DNA of 64,000 nt from Novosphingobium sp. PC22D (GCF_002556635.1 NZ_MWMO01000009.1:1-64000), one strand, 5' to 3'; shown: positions 44,095 to 55,626, counted from the stretch's first letter. Numbers and translations: made by a program. The notes: generated by a model from the letters alone, not told the origin.

Positions 44095-44505
44095 TCAGAC
44101 CGGGCGCAGTTTGGACTTGTCCACCACCGGCTTGATCTCGAAGCGCTGATCGACGAGCCAGTCGATCGACTGGCTCAGTTTCTCGTTGCGCCGTTGGGTG
44201 GTGACGCCAAGCTGCCGGACATTGAGTTCCTGCTTGAGCATGACGCCGAAGTTCAGGCCGTCGACCCAGCGCACATCGCCGACGTAGGTCTCGCCGCTCG
44301 GCAGGTCGATGGTCACCGTCTCGCCGCGCTCGGGAGCGCTGCCGCGGCTGGTCGCGCAAATGCCGAAGTGCGAGACGTTGCGCACGAGGATCTCGGTCTC
44401 GTGCAACCGCTCGCCCGACATCTTGGCGCGGATCAGCGTCCGCTGACGGGGCTCGCGAACCCGCTCGTTCGCGCCGGTCGATGAAAACCCTTCCATGAAC
44501 GCCAT
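44095..44505 (-). CDS. PilZ domain protein
   Basis: The 136-aa protein has a PilZ core: REPRQRTLIRAKMSG (the RxxxR region that binds cyclic di-GMP) and ILVRNVSHFGICATS (the D/NxSxxG motif). VTIDLPSGETYVGDVRWVDGLNFGVML follows. A C-terminal helical tail follows. No membrane segment. It may act as a cyclic di-GMP receptor. The second motif starts with Asn rather than Asp, a common variant. No motility or cellulose genes are adjacent. Confidence 0.85.
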   Translation of the reverse strand: MAFMEGFSSTGANERVREPRQRTLIRAKMSGERLHETEILVRNVSHFGICATSRGSAPERGETVTIDLPSGETYVGDVRWVDGLNFGVMLKQELNVRQLGVTTQRRNEKLSQSIDWLVDQRFEIKPVVDKSKLRPV

Positions 44506-44661
44506 GTACCTGCCCGCCTTCTCAGCAAAGCATCCGCCCGAAAGGCTGCTTTTCCGCCATCCTTCCTACGGAGGATACCGGATCGTCCTTGCCTAAGCGT
44601 TAACCCTGCGTCCGCGGCGCAAACCGGCGGACACAAGGGAAGGGGGCGTGTCGCGGCGGAT

Positions 44662-46125
44662 TTAGCCGAAGGTGGTCGTCGACCCCAGCAGCGAACTCAG
44701 AACGTCGGCGCCGGGTTCGACCACCGAGATCTCGAGCGCGCTCGTGCCGTTGGTGGTGTTGCCGGCGATGTCGGTCACGTTGGCGGTGATCTGGTGATCG
44801 CCGAGCCCGAGGTTGACGTCCAGCGAGAAGGTGCCGTCCTCGCCCGCGACGACCGTGCCGATCTTGCTGGAAATGTCGAACAGCTCGATCGTGGCGCCGG
44901 CTTCGGCGACGCCGGTGATCGTCAGGTTGTTCGTCTTCGCGGTGATGTTGTCGGAATTCGAAGAGCCCGTGTCGTCTTCGGGGGCGAGGTCGAGCTGGGT
45001 CACGGGCAGCGGCACGGTGGTGTCGACGGTGATCGTGATCGACGGGGACGGATCGGCGTCATTGCCCGCGACATCGGTCGCGATCGCGTAGATATTGTGC
45101 ACGCCTTCGTCGAGATCGAGGTCGATGTTGAACAGGCCGTTCGCGTCCGTCTTGTCGGTGCCCAGCAGCAGGGTGCCCTCGTAGAGCTTCACGATCGTGT
45201 TGGCGGGGCCGATCCCGGTGATGGTCAGATCCTCGGTCTTGAAGGTAATCCGGTCCGATCCCGATTCGCCGGTGTCGTCGCCCGATGCGAAGTTCAGCGC
45301 GTCGATCGGAGCGGGCCCGGTCGTGTCGATGGTGACCGTCAGCTTGGTGGAGGCCTGACTGACGTTCCCCGCGTTGTCGGTGGCGACCGCGATGAGGTCG
45401 TGCGCTCCTTCCGCCAGGTCGATTTCGAAGGTGAACGTGCCGCTGGAGCTCGCCGTGGTCTCGCCCAGGCTAGTGGAGCCCTCGAACAGTTCGACCGTCG
45501 CGCCCGCTTCGGCGGTGCCGGTGATCGTGAGGCCTTCGGATTTGCTGGTGACGTTGTCGGTGGTCGAATCGCCGGTATCGTCTTCTGTGGCGAGGTTGAG
45601 CGCACTCGGCGCGACTGGCGCCACGGTATCCTTGTTGTCGTCTCCGCCGCCCGCGCTCGCGACCGCGAAGGCGCCGACGGCAAGGCCGCCACCGACGATG
45701 GCGCCGAGCGTCAGCGTGTTCTTGTCGTAGCCCAGGACCGAATCGTCGTTGCGGTTGCTGTCGGTCGAGTACCACGGGTCGGCACCGCCAACGGTGCCGG
45801 TCGTGCCCATCGAATCGCCCGCACCGGTCTGCGTGACCGGCGGGGTGCCGTCGGCATAGGAATTCAGCCACTGTTCGGCCGCGGCCCAGTCCTGAACGGT
45901 CTCGATGGTGACCTTGTCGTTGACGATCTGGCCGTCCTCGGCCCGGCGCTCGTCATCGGCGTGTTCGTTGATGTACTGGCCGAGCGACATGCGCTCGCCG
46001 GTGTCCGAGTCCTTCACGTCCACGCGCGCGCCGGCCGGAACCTTCAGGTTCGCCGGGAGCGCGGGCAGTTCCTTGGTGATGACCTTCTTGCCGTCTGCGG
46101 AGGTGATCCGAACGATGATTGCCAC
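44662..46125 (-). CDS. short Bap-like protein with three Ig-like repeats
   Basis: The 487-aa protein (GTG start at 46125, GAGGA upstream) has an N-terminal BapA prefix-like domain (about residues 1-90). A Gly/Ala-rich hydrophobic segment (LTLGAIVGGGLAVGAFAVASAGGG, about 138-161) follows, then three Ig-like repeats of about 101 residues (167-467). Each repeat contains DDTG, LTITG and a VATDxAGN-type end. The last 20 residues are a short tail. Typical Bap adhesins are several times longer and end in a type I secretion signal, which I do not see. It may be a truncated or miniature surface adhesin. It is divergent from the RelA/SpoT gene. Confidence 0.75.
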   Translation of the reverse strand: MAIIVRITSADGKKVITKELPALPANLKVPAGARVDVKDSDTGERMSLGQYINEHADDERRAEDGQIVNDKVTIETVQDWAAAEQWLNSYADGTPPVTQTGAGDSMGTTGTVGGADPWYSTDSNRNDDSVLGYDKNTLTLGAIVGGGLAVGAFAVASAGGGDDNKDTVAPVAPSALNLATEDDTGDSTTDNVTSKSEGLTITGTAEAGATVELFEGSTSLGETTASSSGTFTFEIDLAEGAHDLIAVATDNAGNVSQASTKLTVTIDTTGPAPIDALNFASGDDTGESGSDRITFKTEDLTITGIGPANTIVKLYEGTLLLGTDKTDANGLFNIDLDLDEGVHNIYAIATDVAGNDADPSPSITITVDTTVPLPVTQLDLAPEDDTGSSNSDNITAKTNNLTITGVAEAGATIELFDISSKIGTVVAGEDGTFSLDVNLGLGDHQITANVTDIAGNTTNGTSALEISVVEPGADVLSSLLGSTTTFG

Positions 46126-46336
46126 GTGCCTGTATTCCTCAAGAGTTTGCTGTCGGCTCGGCCCGCGCGGATGAACGCGCGATGTACCGTCATGACCATG
46201 ACGGAGCGGACCGCCATTTTCCCGCGTCCCAGCACTATGAGCATCGTATATCAAGAGGCGATGAGCATTCCTGGTGGACGGTTCTTGCGCTTGGCTCTTG
46301 CTCCTGCGCGGAAAATCCGCACATGCTGCCTTGAAC

Positions 46337-48423
<2,087 letters not shown>

Positions 48424-48427
<4 letters not shown>

Positions 48428-49596
48428 CCCTCGCCCGGCACGCGACGGATCGGCACCGGCACGTTGCAGATATCGACGCCTCCGGCGGGCTGGATGAAGA
48501 ATTCGTCCTTCCGGTTCGCGCGCCGCGCGAGATAGGCGGCGAAACTTGCGCTCGCCGTGTCGAGGTACTGATAGGCGGGCAGGCCGGGCACTTCGTTGCC
48601 GAGCCGCATCGAAGGAATCGCGACCTGTTCCCGCGGCGTTTCGTAGAAGCCCAGTGGTCCCGTTCCGCGCGGCAGCGTCGAGAGGTGTTCGATCCCCTCG
48701 ATCACCCGCCCGACCACCGCGATGTTGCGGTCGAGATGGCGCGGGGCATGGCCGATCACGGCATAGAGCTCGGCACCCGAGCCGGTATCGGGCGAAACGT
48801 TGCGGCCGACGCCGACGTAGCCATAGCAGTGCACCGGCCAGAAGACCGACGTGTCCGGGTCGAACGTGATTCCCTGTTGCTGGCGCCCATGCCTTTGCGT
48901 GTTCTCAGGCCGCGCGACGGGTTCTCCGTCCTCGTTCACCCAGCGCCCGGTCTCGGCATTGGCGATCGGCCAGCCCTGCCAGAACTCGACCCAGGTCGCG
49001 TAGCTGTCGCGCTCGTGCCACCCCTGGCGCGTCCTTTCGGTCTGCGTGGCGTCGATCGAGATGAGCGCGATCCTCTCGCTGTCGTGGCCTGCCAGGTAAG
49101 CTTGCGCGTCGCTTGCCATATTCTCGACCATCTCATTGGCAGTGGTGCCTGCCGAAATAGCGGTGAGTGTGTCCCGATCAACGACGTAGTTGCTTTCCGG
49201 CACCTTGCGCAAACCCTCCGGCAGCGGCTTGGCCTCGCCGCGCGCCTTGCCGTCTGGCGTCTCGTCCTCGCTTGCCGGATCGCCCCATTGCACGACGTAG
49301 TTGTCCTGCGCCCGAACGATCGCATTGCCGTCGTACCAGTGCGCCTTTGCCAGCGTTCGGATGTTCTCCACCCAGCCTTGCGAAAAAGGGGCCGGCAAAA
49401 GCTGGATCACCACGCGTCGCGGCTTGCCCGCGACATCGGGCGCCAGGTCCATCACCAGCAGATCCTCGGGCGCGATCGTGCGCCACTCGGCGGGCGGGGC
49501 TGCCGCAACGATGTCCGCGACGTTAAGCGGCGCTGACTGCGCCGCGAGCCGGACGGGAGCCGCGAGCGCGACGGCAAGCAAGACGAGCCTCTTCAT
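48424..49596 (-). CDS. exported cyclophilin-type peptidylprolyl isomerase
   Basis: The 390-aa protein has a signal peptide (MKRLVLLAVALAAPVRLAAQ). A cyclophilin-like domain in two parts carries NAIVRAQDNYVVQWGDPAS and FWPVHCYGYVGVGRN...AELYAVIGHAPRHLDRNIAVVGRVIEGIEHLSTLPRG. A long insertion and C-terminal extension follow. It would catalyse prolyl isomerisation of envelope proteins in the periplasm. Sphingomonads often carry such enlarged versions. The classical active-site Arg is not obvious, so activity is unproven. Confidence 0.8.
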
Positions 49597-49676
49597 CGCG
49601 TTACGATGCCAGCGACCAGCGTCTTGCGAAAGCCCGCATGTGCGGCTAGGGGCCGTTGCCTTGCCGAAAGGCATGC

Positions 49677-49767
49677 GGAGCGGTGGCCGAGTGGTCGAAG
49701 GCGCACGCCTGGAAAGTGTGTATACGGTAACCCCGTATCGAGGGTTCGAATCCCTCCCGCTCCGCCA
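49677..49767 (+). tRNA. tRNA-Ser (anticodon GGA)
   Basis: The acceptor stem GGAGCGG pairs with CCGCTCC, followed by discriminator G and an encoded CCA. The D-arm is GCCGAGTGGTCGAAGGC. The anticodon stem is CACGC/GTGTG with loop CTGGAAA, so the anticodon is GGA (UCC/UCU codons). A long variable arm and the GGGTTCGAATCCC T-arm confirm a class II serine tRNA. Confidence 0.96.
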
Positions 49768-49792
49768 TAATTCATTAAGTTATTAATATAAA

Positions 49793-49833
49793 AAAGGATA
49801 TTCTTCCCGCTTTGGAGCGGGTTTCTATCCTTT
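49793..49833 (+). terminator. terminator after tRNA-Ser
   Basis: AAAGGATA at 49793-49800 pairs with TATCCTTT at 49826-49833, enclosing a nested CCCGC-N6-GCGGG hairpin (49806-49821). It lies 25 bases after the tRNA 3' end. Confidence 0.5.
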
Positions 49834-49972
49834 CCGCGTCTAGATCGCACCTCGAAGAACCGTTGTTGACCGAACGATCGCGTTCGAGAATATGAAATGC
49901 GGTGCCGAATGTCGGCAATGTTCGCGGCGTTGGAACCATGACAGACCCCTGCGAGGGGCAACTTCCTTCCAA

Positions 49973-51463
49973 TCAGCCCAATAGCGCCTTTCTCCCGGAC
50001 AGCGAAAGGCTGCCAGCCAAGGTCGCGAGCAGAAAGAGGCCGGTCAGGACAAGGCCGCCATCAACGACGAGGGCCATGCCGTCGCCGGCGCCGAAGATCA
50101 TGAAATGCGCAGCCGCCAGTGCGACCAACGCCATTCCCGTTGCCAGACGCAGCGACCGGGAAATGGTGGTGACCGCAAGGATGCCGGCCATGCCGAGCGT
50201 CGCCAGGCTTATCGCGCCCCAGGCCCAGATCGGTATCGTGATTGATCGCGTGAACAACGCGGCGAAGGCAGCACCGCAAAGCGCAAGAGGCTGGCCCCAG
50301 ACTGTCGCAGCCCATACGCGCTCCCATCCCGGCGCGGCGCGACCCTTGTCGCGTCGCCGGGCCAGCCAGATATTGACGCCGCCCGCGGCCAGATAGGTGA
50401 GGCCCAGGCCCAGCAGCGCATAGGCGATCTTGATAGTCCCGCCGCCGAACCAGCCGAAGTGCAGCAAACCCAGCGAACCCAGAATCTGCTGGCCGACGTT
50501 GTTGTTCGCGGCCTTCTGCACGTAATAGAGCGTACCTGCGCGATCGAAGGCGTAGGTATCCGCATTGGTGAGGCGCGACGATCCGTCCTCCATTTCGAAC
50601 ATGACCGCGGCGCCCTGTTCTTCGGGATGTTCGATGGCAAGATAGCGTATCCGGCCATCGGGCACCTGTCTGGCGATCTTGGCGAATGCCGGGCGCAGGT
50701 CGATAGGTGCGGCCGGCCGGACGTCTTCCACCGGATGCGGTGGCGTGAACAGGGCGTAGACCTTCGCAGTGTCGCCCTGAAACACCGCAAGGCCAAGCGC
50801 GCCGATGATGATCGCGCTGAGTCCGAGCAAGGCGCCCGTCAACGAGACCGTGACGTGGAAAGGCAGCGCCCATACCCCGATGCGATTGTGCAGATCGGCT
50901 TCCTGCAGGCGCCGCGCGCCGCCCAGACGAAGATGGAAGGCGTCGCGAAAGATACGCGGATGGGCAAGCAGGCCGGAGATGAGGGAGGAGAGCAGTGCCA
51001 CCCCCGTCAGTCCGACGATGAAAATGCCCCAGCTTTGCGGCAGATGCAGGTTGATGTGCAGACGCGCCAGGAATTCGGTCCATCCCTGTCGCATGGGAAC
51101 CAGGCGCCCATCCGCATCGGCGGCCCAGGTCGTGCGCTGCCCGTCTTCGGCGTCGATCCGCACCATCGGCCAGGGACGATCGTCCTGCGGCATCCTGACG
51201 AACACATGCTCGACCGGTGCCCGGGACCGCGCCATGGCGGCCAGATAGGCGGCCTGCGCCGCTTCACCGGAGAAGCTTTCCATCCGGGGCAGATCCGGGT
51301 TTTCCCAACGCTGGAATTCATTGAGGAACACGGCGACAGTGCCGGTCAGGCACACCAGATAGAGAATGGCGGCAAAGGCGATGCCAAGCCCACTATGGCC
51401 TTTCAAAACCGCCCGCACGAGATCGGGCGAGGGGAAGCGAGTGGATTTGTCTTTCCTGGTCAT
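49973..51463 (-). CDS. PepSY-associated membrane protein (iron-uptake type)
   Basis: The 496-aa inner-membrane protein has the PepSY_TM layout: an N-terminal helix after LKGHSGLGIAFAAILYLVCLTGTVAVF, a periplasmic loop with FVRMPQDDRPWPMVRID, then HINLHLPQSWGIFIVGLTGVALLSSLISG. A second helix pair (RIGVWALPFHVTVSLTGALLG) and more C-terminal spans follow. Conserved His residues could bind heme. Relatives act in ferric-siderophore reduction or uptake and are usually iron-regulated. The ATG overlaps the upstream gene (ATGA). It is the last gene of the receptor operon. Confidence 0.87.
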   Translation of the reverse strand: MTRKDKSTRFPSPDLVRAVLKGHSGLGIAFAAILYLVCLTGTVAVFLNEFQRWENPDLPRMESFSGEAAQAAYLAAMARSRAPVEHVFVRMPQDDRPWPMVRIDAEDGQRTTWAADADGRLVPMRQGWTEFLARLHINLHLPQSWGIFIVGLTGVALLSSLISGLLAHPRIFRDAFHLRLGGARRLQEADLHNRIGVWALPFHVTVSLTGALLGLSAIIIGALGLAVFQGDTAKVYALFTPPHPVEDVRPAAPIDLRPAFAKIARQVPDGRIRYLAIEHPEEQGAAVMFEMEDGSSRLTNADTYAFDRAGTLYYVQKAANNNVGQQILGSLGLLHFGWFGGGTIKIAYALLGLGLTYLAAGGVNIWLARRRDKGRAAPGWERVWAATVWGQPLALCGAAFAALFTRSITIPIWAWGAISLATLGMAGILAVTTISRSLRLATGMALVALAAAHFMIFGAGDGMALVVDGGLVLTGLFLLATLAGSLSLSGRKALLG

Positions 51464-52038
51464 GCGAAACCCCGCAGCACCGCCGCGCCAAAGCCTAGCA
51501 GCGCAGTTCCGACGAGGACCGCGGTCGCGCGCAGGATGCGGCTGTCGGCCAGGGTCCAGGCCATGGCGCCGCCCCAGGCGACCGGCACGATCAGCCCACC
51601 GATCAGCAGACGGGTCTGCGCTTCGCCCGGCGCCCATACGACGTAGCTGATGCCCACCGCCATCGCGGCGATCATGCCGACAGGACCCGCAAGCGACCAG
51701 CGCAAGATCGTTCGCCAAGAGCTGGGCGAACGCTCGGCCGGCTCCGGCGCCAGGCCTTCGCGCGCCTTTCGTGCCGCCCTCGCCGGCCGCAGCGTGTAGC
51801 CCGAGGCAATCAAGACGAGAGCCGCCAGGGGAATCAGCGTGGCCGCGAAGAAGAGTCCGCGCGCGCCGTCCACCAGCCATGCCGGCCAGATCACACTGCC
51901 GGCGATAACCGCCCATCCCGAAGCCCGCCAGCGCATCTTGTCCGATCGTTCGCGCCAGGCGCGACGCAACAGCCAGGCCCCCGCGAGGCCCCCTGCAAAA
52001 ATAATCGTCGCCGCGAGGAGAGGCTGCACGAGGGTCAA
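51460..52038 (-). CDS. hypothetical multi-span membrane protein of the receptor operon
   Basis: The 192-aa protein has about six hydrophobic segments (ATIIFAGGLAGAWLLRRAW, WAVIAGSVIWPAWLVDGARGLFFAATLIPLAALVLIASG and others). No recognised domain. It lies between the TonB receptor and the PepSY gene with 4-base overlaps on both sides, so it is certainly translated with them. It probably forms part of the same metal-uptake machinery, as a permease or an accessory to the PepSY protein. Function inferred only from context. Confidence 0.7.
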   Translation of the reverse strand: MTLVQPLLAATIIFAGGLAGAWLLRRAWRERSDKMRWRASGWAVIAGSVIWPAWLVDGARGLFFAATLIPLAALVLIASGYTLRPARAARKAREGLAPEPAERSPSSWRTILRWSLAGPVGMIAAMAVGISYVVWAPGEAQTRLLIGGLIVPVAWGGAMAWTLADSRILRATAVLVGTALLGFGAAVLRGFA

Positions 52039-54299
52039 AAGCCTGCCTCGAGGATTACGCCGACGCTGCGCGGCGTGCCGATGATCGCGAAGTTCGTGAC
52101 GTTGTTCACGTACTGGTCGTACTTCTCATCGAACAGATTGTTGGCGAACAACGACACACTCCAGTGATCCGTCTCATAGCCGACACGCGCATTGACGATC
52201 GTGCGGCCCCCGACGTGGCTCTCCGACTGGGGAAGCGAAACGTCGGTATAGACGCCGCTGCGATAGCTTGCGTTGACGTTGGCGTTGAAACCGCCGCCGA
52301 ACCGGACATTCGCGCCGCCCGCGAGCGTCCAGCGAGGTGCGTAGGGAAATTCCAGGCCCGACAGATCGGTGATCGAACCGACATCGGTGACGAACTCGTC
52401 GAATTCCGTGCGCGTGTGGCCAAGGCTGGCATACCAGTCGAAAGCCCGGGAGACGCGATGCGCAAGCTCCAGCTCGAACCCGTAGATATGGGACTTGCCG
52501 GCGTTCACCGTATGGGTGTCATAGAGCCCGTTGCCGAAATTGGCGGTGGTCTGCTGGTCGGTCCAGTCGATGTAGAAAGCGTTGGCGTTGACTGTCAGGC
52601 GGTCATCGAGCCAAGCCGAGCGCAGCGATAGCTCGTAGTTCCAGGTGAATTCCGGATCATAGGGAAACAACTGCGAGCGCGCCGTGTTGAAGCCGCTGCC
52701 GCCGGAGCGATAGCCGCGTTGCGCGACGAAGGCGGTGGAAATGTCGGGCGTCCACGCCATTTCAACGCCGCCCTTGGGCAGGAAGGCATTGAAGGTGCGG
52801 GTGCCGACCGGAGTGAAGCCGTTGGCATCCGATACGAAGCCGAGCACTGCGGCGTTCACGCCCTGGATCACAGGCACCAGCATGTCGCCGAAGGCGGCCG
52901 GATCAGGCAGGGTGCCGACAAAGGTCGCGACCGCTTCGCCCCCGATCTTGTTGCGCTCGCGATCGTAGCGGAAGCCGCCCAGCAGGGAGAGGCGGTCGGT
53001 GAGGCGGTAGCGGGCGTCCGCGAAGAGCGCCATCGTTTCCACCTTGGTCGGAAAATCCGACGTGTAGTCGACCGGGATGAACGGCAGCGCGCCCGTATAA
53101 AGCGTGGCGACCTGTTCCGCGGTCTCTGCCCCCAGCACGTCGGTGAGAAGGCCCGCAATGGTGGGCCCCGGTGTGGGGACCAGCGTAACCTGATGCGAGC
53201 GCCGATATTGATCGCGGTTGTAGTAAAACAAGCCGGCAAGCCCGCTCAGGCGATCCCCCTCGTAATTGAGACGTAACTCCTGCGTGAAGGTCTCGGCGCC
53301 GCCGGCTATGTCGCTGTAGGCGGTGCTGGCTGCCGATGAATCGCCGTCATACTTGCGCGTGAAATCCGTATCCGTCCACGTGGTGAGCGCGTTGAAGGAC
53401 AGGCCGCCGCCCAGATCATAACGCAGCTCGAACATCGCCTGATCGTTATCGACATCGCTGCTGTTGGGGTAGTCGGACGGGTTGGTGCGGTTGTCGAAAT
53501 AATCCCCGACCGACCGGTCGACATACGTGAAGAGATAGCCGCCCTTTGTCTCGAAATGATGGTAGCCGAGGTGCGCTTCGAAGCCCGGCAGCGCGGCCGG
53601 TGTCCACAGCAGCTTGCCGCGAATGGACGTCGAATCCACGCCGCTTTCCGGCTCGTCGCGAGTTATGTTTCGGATATAGCCGTCCGAGTCCCGCTTCTCG
53701 GCCGAGAGGCGGAAGGCCAGTTCGTCAGGCACCAGCGGTCCGCCGCCCGCAACCGCAAACTGCGTCGTGTCGAAGGAGGATAGGAGCGCGCGGCCCTTCA
53801 GGCTCCAGTCGAAAGTCGGGTCCTGCGTGCGGATATGGACCGCTCCTGCCAGCGCGTTGAGTCCCTGGATCGTCGATTGAGGCCCGCGGAATATCTCCAC
53901 CTGCGCGACATCCCACATATCAGTCGGACCGTTCGACAGAATGTCCTGAGGCAGGGGCGCGCCGTCGACGAAGACAGTCGCCGTCGCCCCGTCGCCACCG
54001 CCCGACACGCCGCGCTGGTCAATGCCGCGAATGGAGAAGCCGGAAGCGCCATAGGTTTCCGAGACATTCGCGGTTCGATTGTAGATGTCCTGGATCGTCA
54101 GGATGTTCTCCTCGTCCAGCCGCTCTTTCGTGGTCACGCCCACCGAAGCGGTGGTCTCCTGCAGGCTCCGGGTCGTCTTCTCGCCGGTAACGATAATCTC
54201 GTTCTGCTCGCCCTGCGGCACGGCTTCCTCGGCTAACGCAGCAGATGGAGTCGCCAAAAGGGCTAGAGGAGAGAGCGAAGGCAGCAGTCGGATTTTCAT
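52035..54299 (-). CDS. TonB-dependent receptor, probable iron-complex importer
   Basis: The 754-aa receptor has a signal peptide (MKIRLLPSLSPLALLATPSAALA), a plug (EIIVTGEKTTRSLQETTASVGV, then FRGPQSTIQGLNALAGAVHI) and a barrel ending in a terminal Phe (GVILEAGF). The C-terminal box FANNLFDEKYDQYVNN is typical. It heads an operon with a membrane protein and a PepSY protein. A Fur-like palindrome lies 42-58 bases upstream of the ATG. Ferric siderophore uptake is the best guess; the ligand is not visible. It differs clearly from the first receptor of the window. Confidence 0.9.
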   Translation of the reverse strand: MKIRLLPSLSPLALLATPSAALAEEAVPQGEQNEIIVTGEKTTRSLQETTASVGVTTKERLDEENILTIQDIYNRTANVSETYGASGFSIRGIDQRGVSGGGDGATATVFVDGAPLPQDILSNGPTDMWDVAQVEIFRGPQSTIQGLNALAGAVHIRTQDPTFDWSLKGRALLSSFDTTQFAVAGGGPLVPDELAFRLSAEKRDSDGYIRNITRDEPESGVDSTSIRGKLLWTPAALPGFEAHLGYHHFETKGGYLFTYVDRSVGDYFDNRTNPSDYPNSSDVDNDQAMFELRYDLGGGLSFNALTTWTDTDFTRKYDGDSSAASTAYSDIAGGAETFTQELRLNYEGDRLSGLAGLFYYNRDQYRRSHQVTLVPTPGPTIAGLLTDVLGAETAEQVATLYTGALPFIPVDYTSDFPTKVETMALFADARYRLTDRLSLLGGFRYDRERNKIGGEAVATFVGTLPDPAAFGDMLVPVIQGVNAAVLGFVSDANGFTPVGTRTFNAFLPKGGVEMAWTPDISTAFVAQRGYRSGGSGFNTARSQLFPYDPEFTWNYELSLRSAWLDDRLTVNANAFYIDWTDQQTTANFGNGLYDTHTVNAGKSHIYGFELELAHRVSRAFDWYASLGHTRTEFDEFVTDVGSITDLSGLEFPYAPRWTLAGGANVRFGGGFNANVNASYRSGVYTDVSLPQSESHVGGRTIVNARVGYETDHWSVSLFANNLFDEKYDQYVNNVTNFAIIGTPRSVGVILEAGF

Positions 54300-54340
54300 G
54301 ATTCCCCCATTTGATCGAGCGCCGCCTATGAAATATGATA

Positions 54341-54357
54341 TTGCGAGTCAATCGCAA
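54341..54357. promoter_or_regulatory. Fur-like palindrome upstream of the TonB receptor
   Basis: TTGCGA-GTCAA-TCGCAA is a perfect 6-bp inverted repeat with a 5-bp centre. Its size and the Fur-like pattern (TTGCGA...TCGCAA) fit an alphaproteobacterial Fur site. It lies 42-58 bases before the receptor start and overlaps TTGACT on the minus strand, a possible -35 box. Confidence 0.5.
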
Positions 54358-54572
54358 TTGATGGCTGTGTCCTGCTCGCCAGTCGACGAGAGCGCATGGC
54401 GCCCGGTGAGGATCGCCTCCACCACCGATGGCGTCAGAAACGCAAACCGCACGGCCCGCGCCGCCTGGGACGCGGTGGATTCCTCCCGCCGTGACGCCTT
54501 TGCGATGCCGCGAATCGCCGCCCGAAGTGGTCCGGCTGGTCGTGCGGATGCGTGTTCGCTTTCCGTGGTCAT
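54348..54572 (-). pseudogene. remnant of a site-specific recombinase C-terminus
   Basis: The 74-residue frame contains RFAFLTPSVVEAILTGRHA, which closely resembles the C-terminal segment of large serine recombinases in alphaproteobacteria (LAFLAPDIVEAILxGRQP). Before it, AIRGIAKASRR recalls the ALAKAHRW segment, with the intervening helix-turn-helix largely missing. No catalytic domain is present. It is most simply a small decayed fragment of an integrative element. Chance similarity is possible. Confidence 0.35.
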
Positions 54573-54890
54573 GACGGAATGTCGAAGACCTGCTCTCTTC
54601 CATTCCGACGACGAAAACGTGCGATGCCGCGATTTCGACAGGTGAAGTCGCTATAAAAGTCCGCCTCAGTCCATGCATCTCTGCACAACCATTTCAGCCA
54701 GGACGCCAGCTCGTCGATCGACAGACTTACGAGTAGCGTCGCTCAGCCGCCTTGGCCGAGTGGCAAATCCTGGAGAACTGAGCGCGCGCTCGCGAAAGCC
54801 GAGGCATGGCAGTTGGACACGAGTTTGCTTTGGGATGACAGCACCATTTCGGCGCGTGTTCGCCGTTGAGATAGTGGGAATAAGCCGACG

Positions 54891-55562
54891 ATGAGCGATG
54901 TATCCCATTCTGAAAGCGGCGAGAAACGTGGGCGCGTAGGCAGCGCCGCGAGACCGGCCGCATCGCCGTTCGCGGTTTATGGTGACGTCGATGTGCGAAT
55001 CCTGATCGAGGACTATCCGCTGGCTTGGGTCTGCTCGGTGGACGGAGACGAAGCTGCGCACTTGCCGCTGGTGGGTGTCTTCGATGCGGCTGATCGTCTT
55101 ACGGAGCTGATCGGCCATTTCGCGGTCAGCAACCCGCTTGGCGCCGCTTTTGCCGCGAGTCCGCGCGCGACGATCCTTTTTTCCGGTCCGAGCGGATATA
55201 TCTCGCCAGCATATGCCGGTCGTCGCGATTGGGCGGCGACATGGAACTATGCCAACCTGCGGATCGAGGCCGAAATCGCAGTGGAACCGGCTCTGACGGA
55301 GCAGGCTCTCGATCTGCTCGCAGACAAAATGGAGGCGGGGGCGGAAATGCCGTGGAGCCCGGCCGAGCTGGGCGGGCGCTACGACTCCCTGCGCTCCCGG
55401 ATCGTCGGCTTCCGGGCGTCTGTGTGCCGCTTGGAGGGACGCTTCAAGCTCGGACAGGATGAGCGGCCCGATACGTTGCGGAGCATTCTCGCGAATCTGC
55501 CCGATGGCGATCTGAAAGCGTGGATGCACCGCTTCAATCGAGACCGGCTGGCGGGTGGCTAG
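54891..55562 (+). CDS. PaiB-like FMN-binding protein
   Basis: The 223-aa protein matches the FMN-binding negative transcriptional regulator (PaiB) family: IEDYPLAWVCSVDGDEAAHLPLVGVFD near the start, LIGHFAVSNPLGAAFAASPRATILFSGPSGYISPAYAGRRDWAATWNYANLRIEA in the middle, then a helical C-terminus with GRFKLGQDERPDTLRSIL. The split-barrel fold binds FMN or heme-like cofactors. PaiB was described as a repressor in Bacillus, but this family is probably enzymatic. It lies between two minus-strand operons; its role there is unclear. Confidence 0.85.
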   Translation: MSDVSHSESGEKRGRVGSAARPAASPFAVYGDVDVRILIEDYPLAWVCSVDGDEAAHLPLVGVFDAADRLTELIGHFAVSNPLGAAFAASPRATILFSGPSGYISPAYAGRRDWAATWNYANLRIEAEIAVEPALTEQALDLLADKMEAGAEMPWSPAELGGRYDSLRSRIVGFRASVCRLEGRFKLGQDERPDTLRSILANLPDGDLKAWMHRFNRDRLAGG

Positions 55563-55626
55563 TGGTCGGATCGTCGGTCGCGGCGGTCAACGACGAGGGA
55601 CGCATGACCGGTTCCAAAGCGGTCGA

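Larger units (their letters stand above)
54300..54890. other. 591-bp region with no intact gene
   Basis: This stretch holds the receptor promoter region and Fur-like box near its left end, and a decayed recombinase-like fragment (54348-54572). The rest shows only weak frames, such as DELASWLKWLCRDAWTEADF on the minus strand, that match no family I know. It looks like residue of an old mobile element. Confidence 0.4.

Noticed and set aside
49593..49961. Minus-strand 122-aa frame containing GGAGGIRTLDTGLPYTH
   Set aside because: It is the antisense translation of the tRNA-Ser gene, a well-known false ORF; no real gene.
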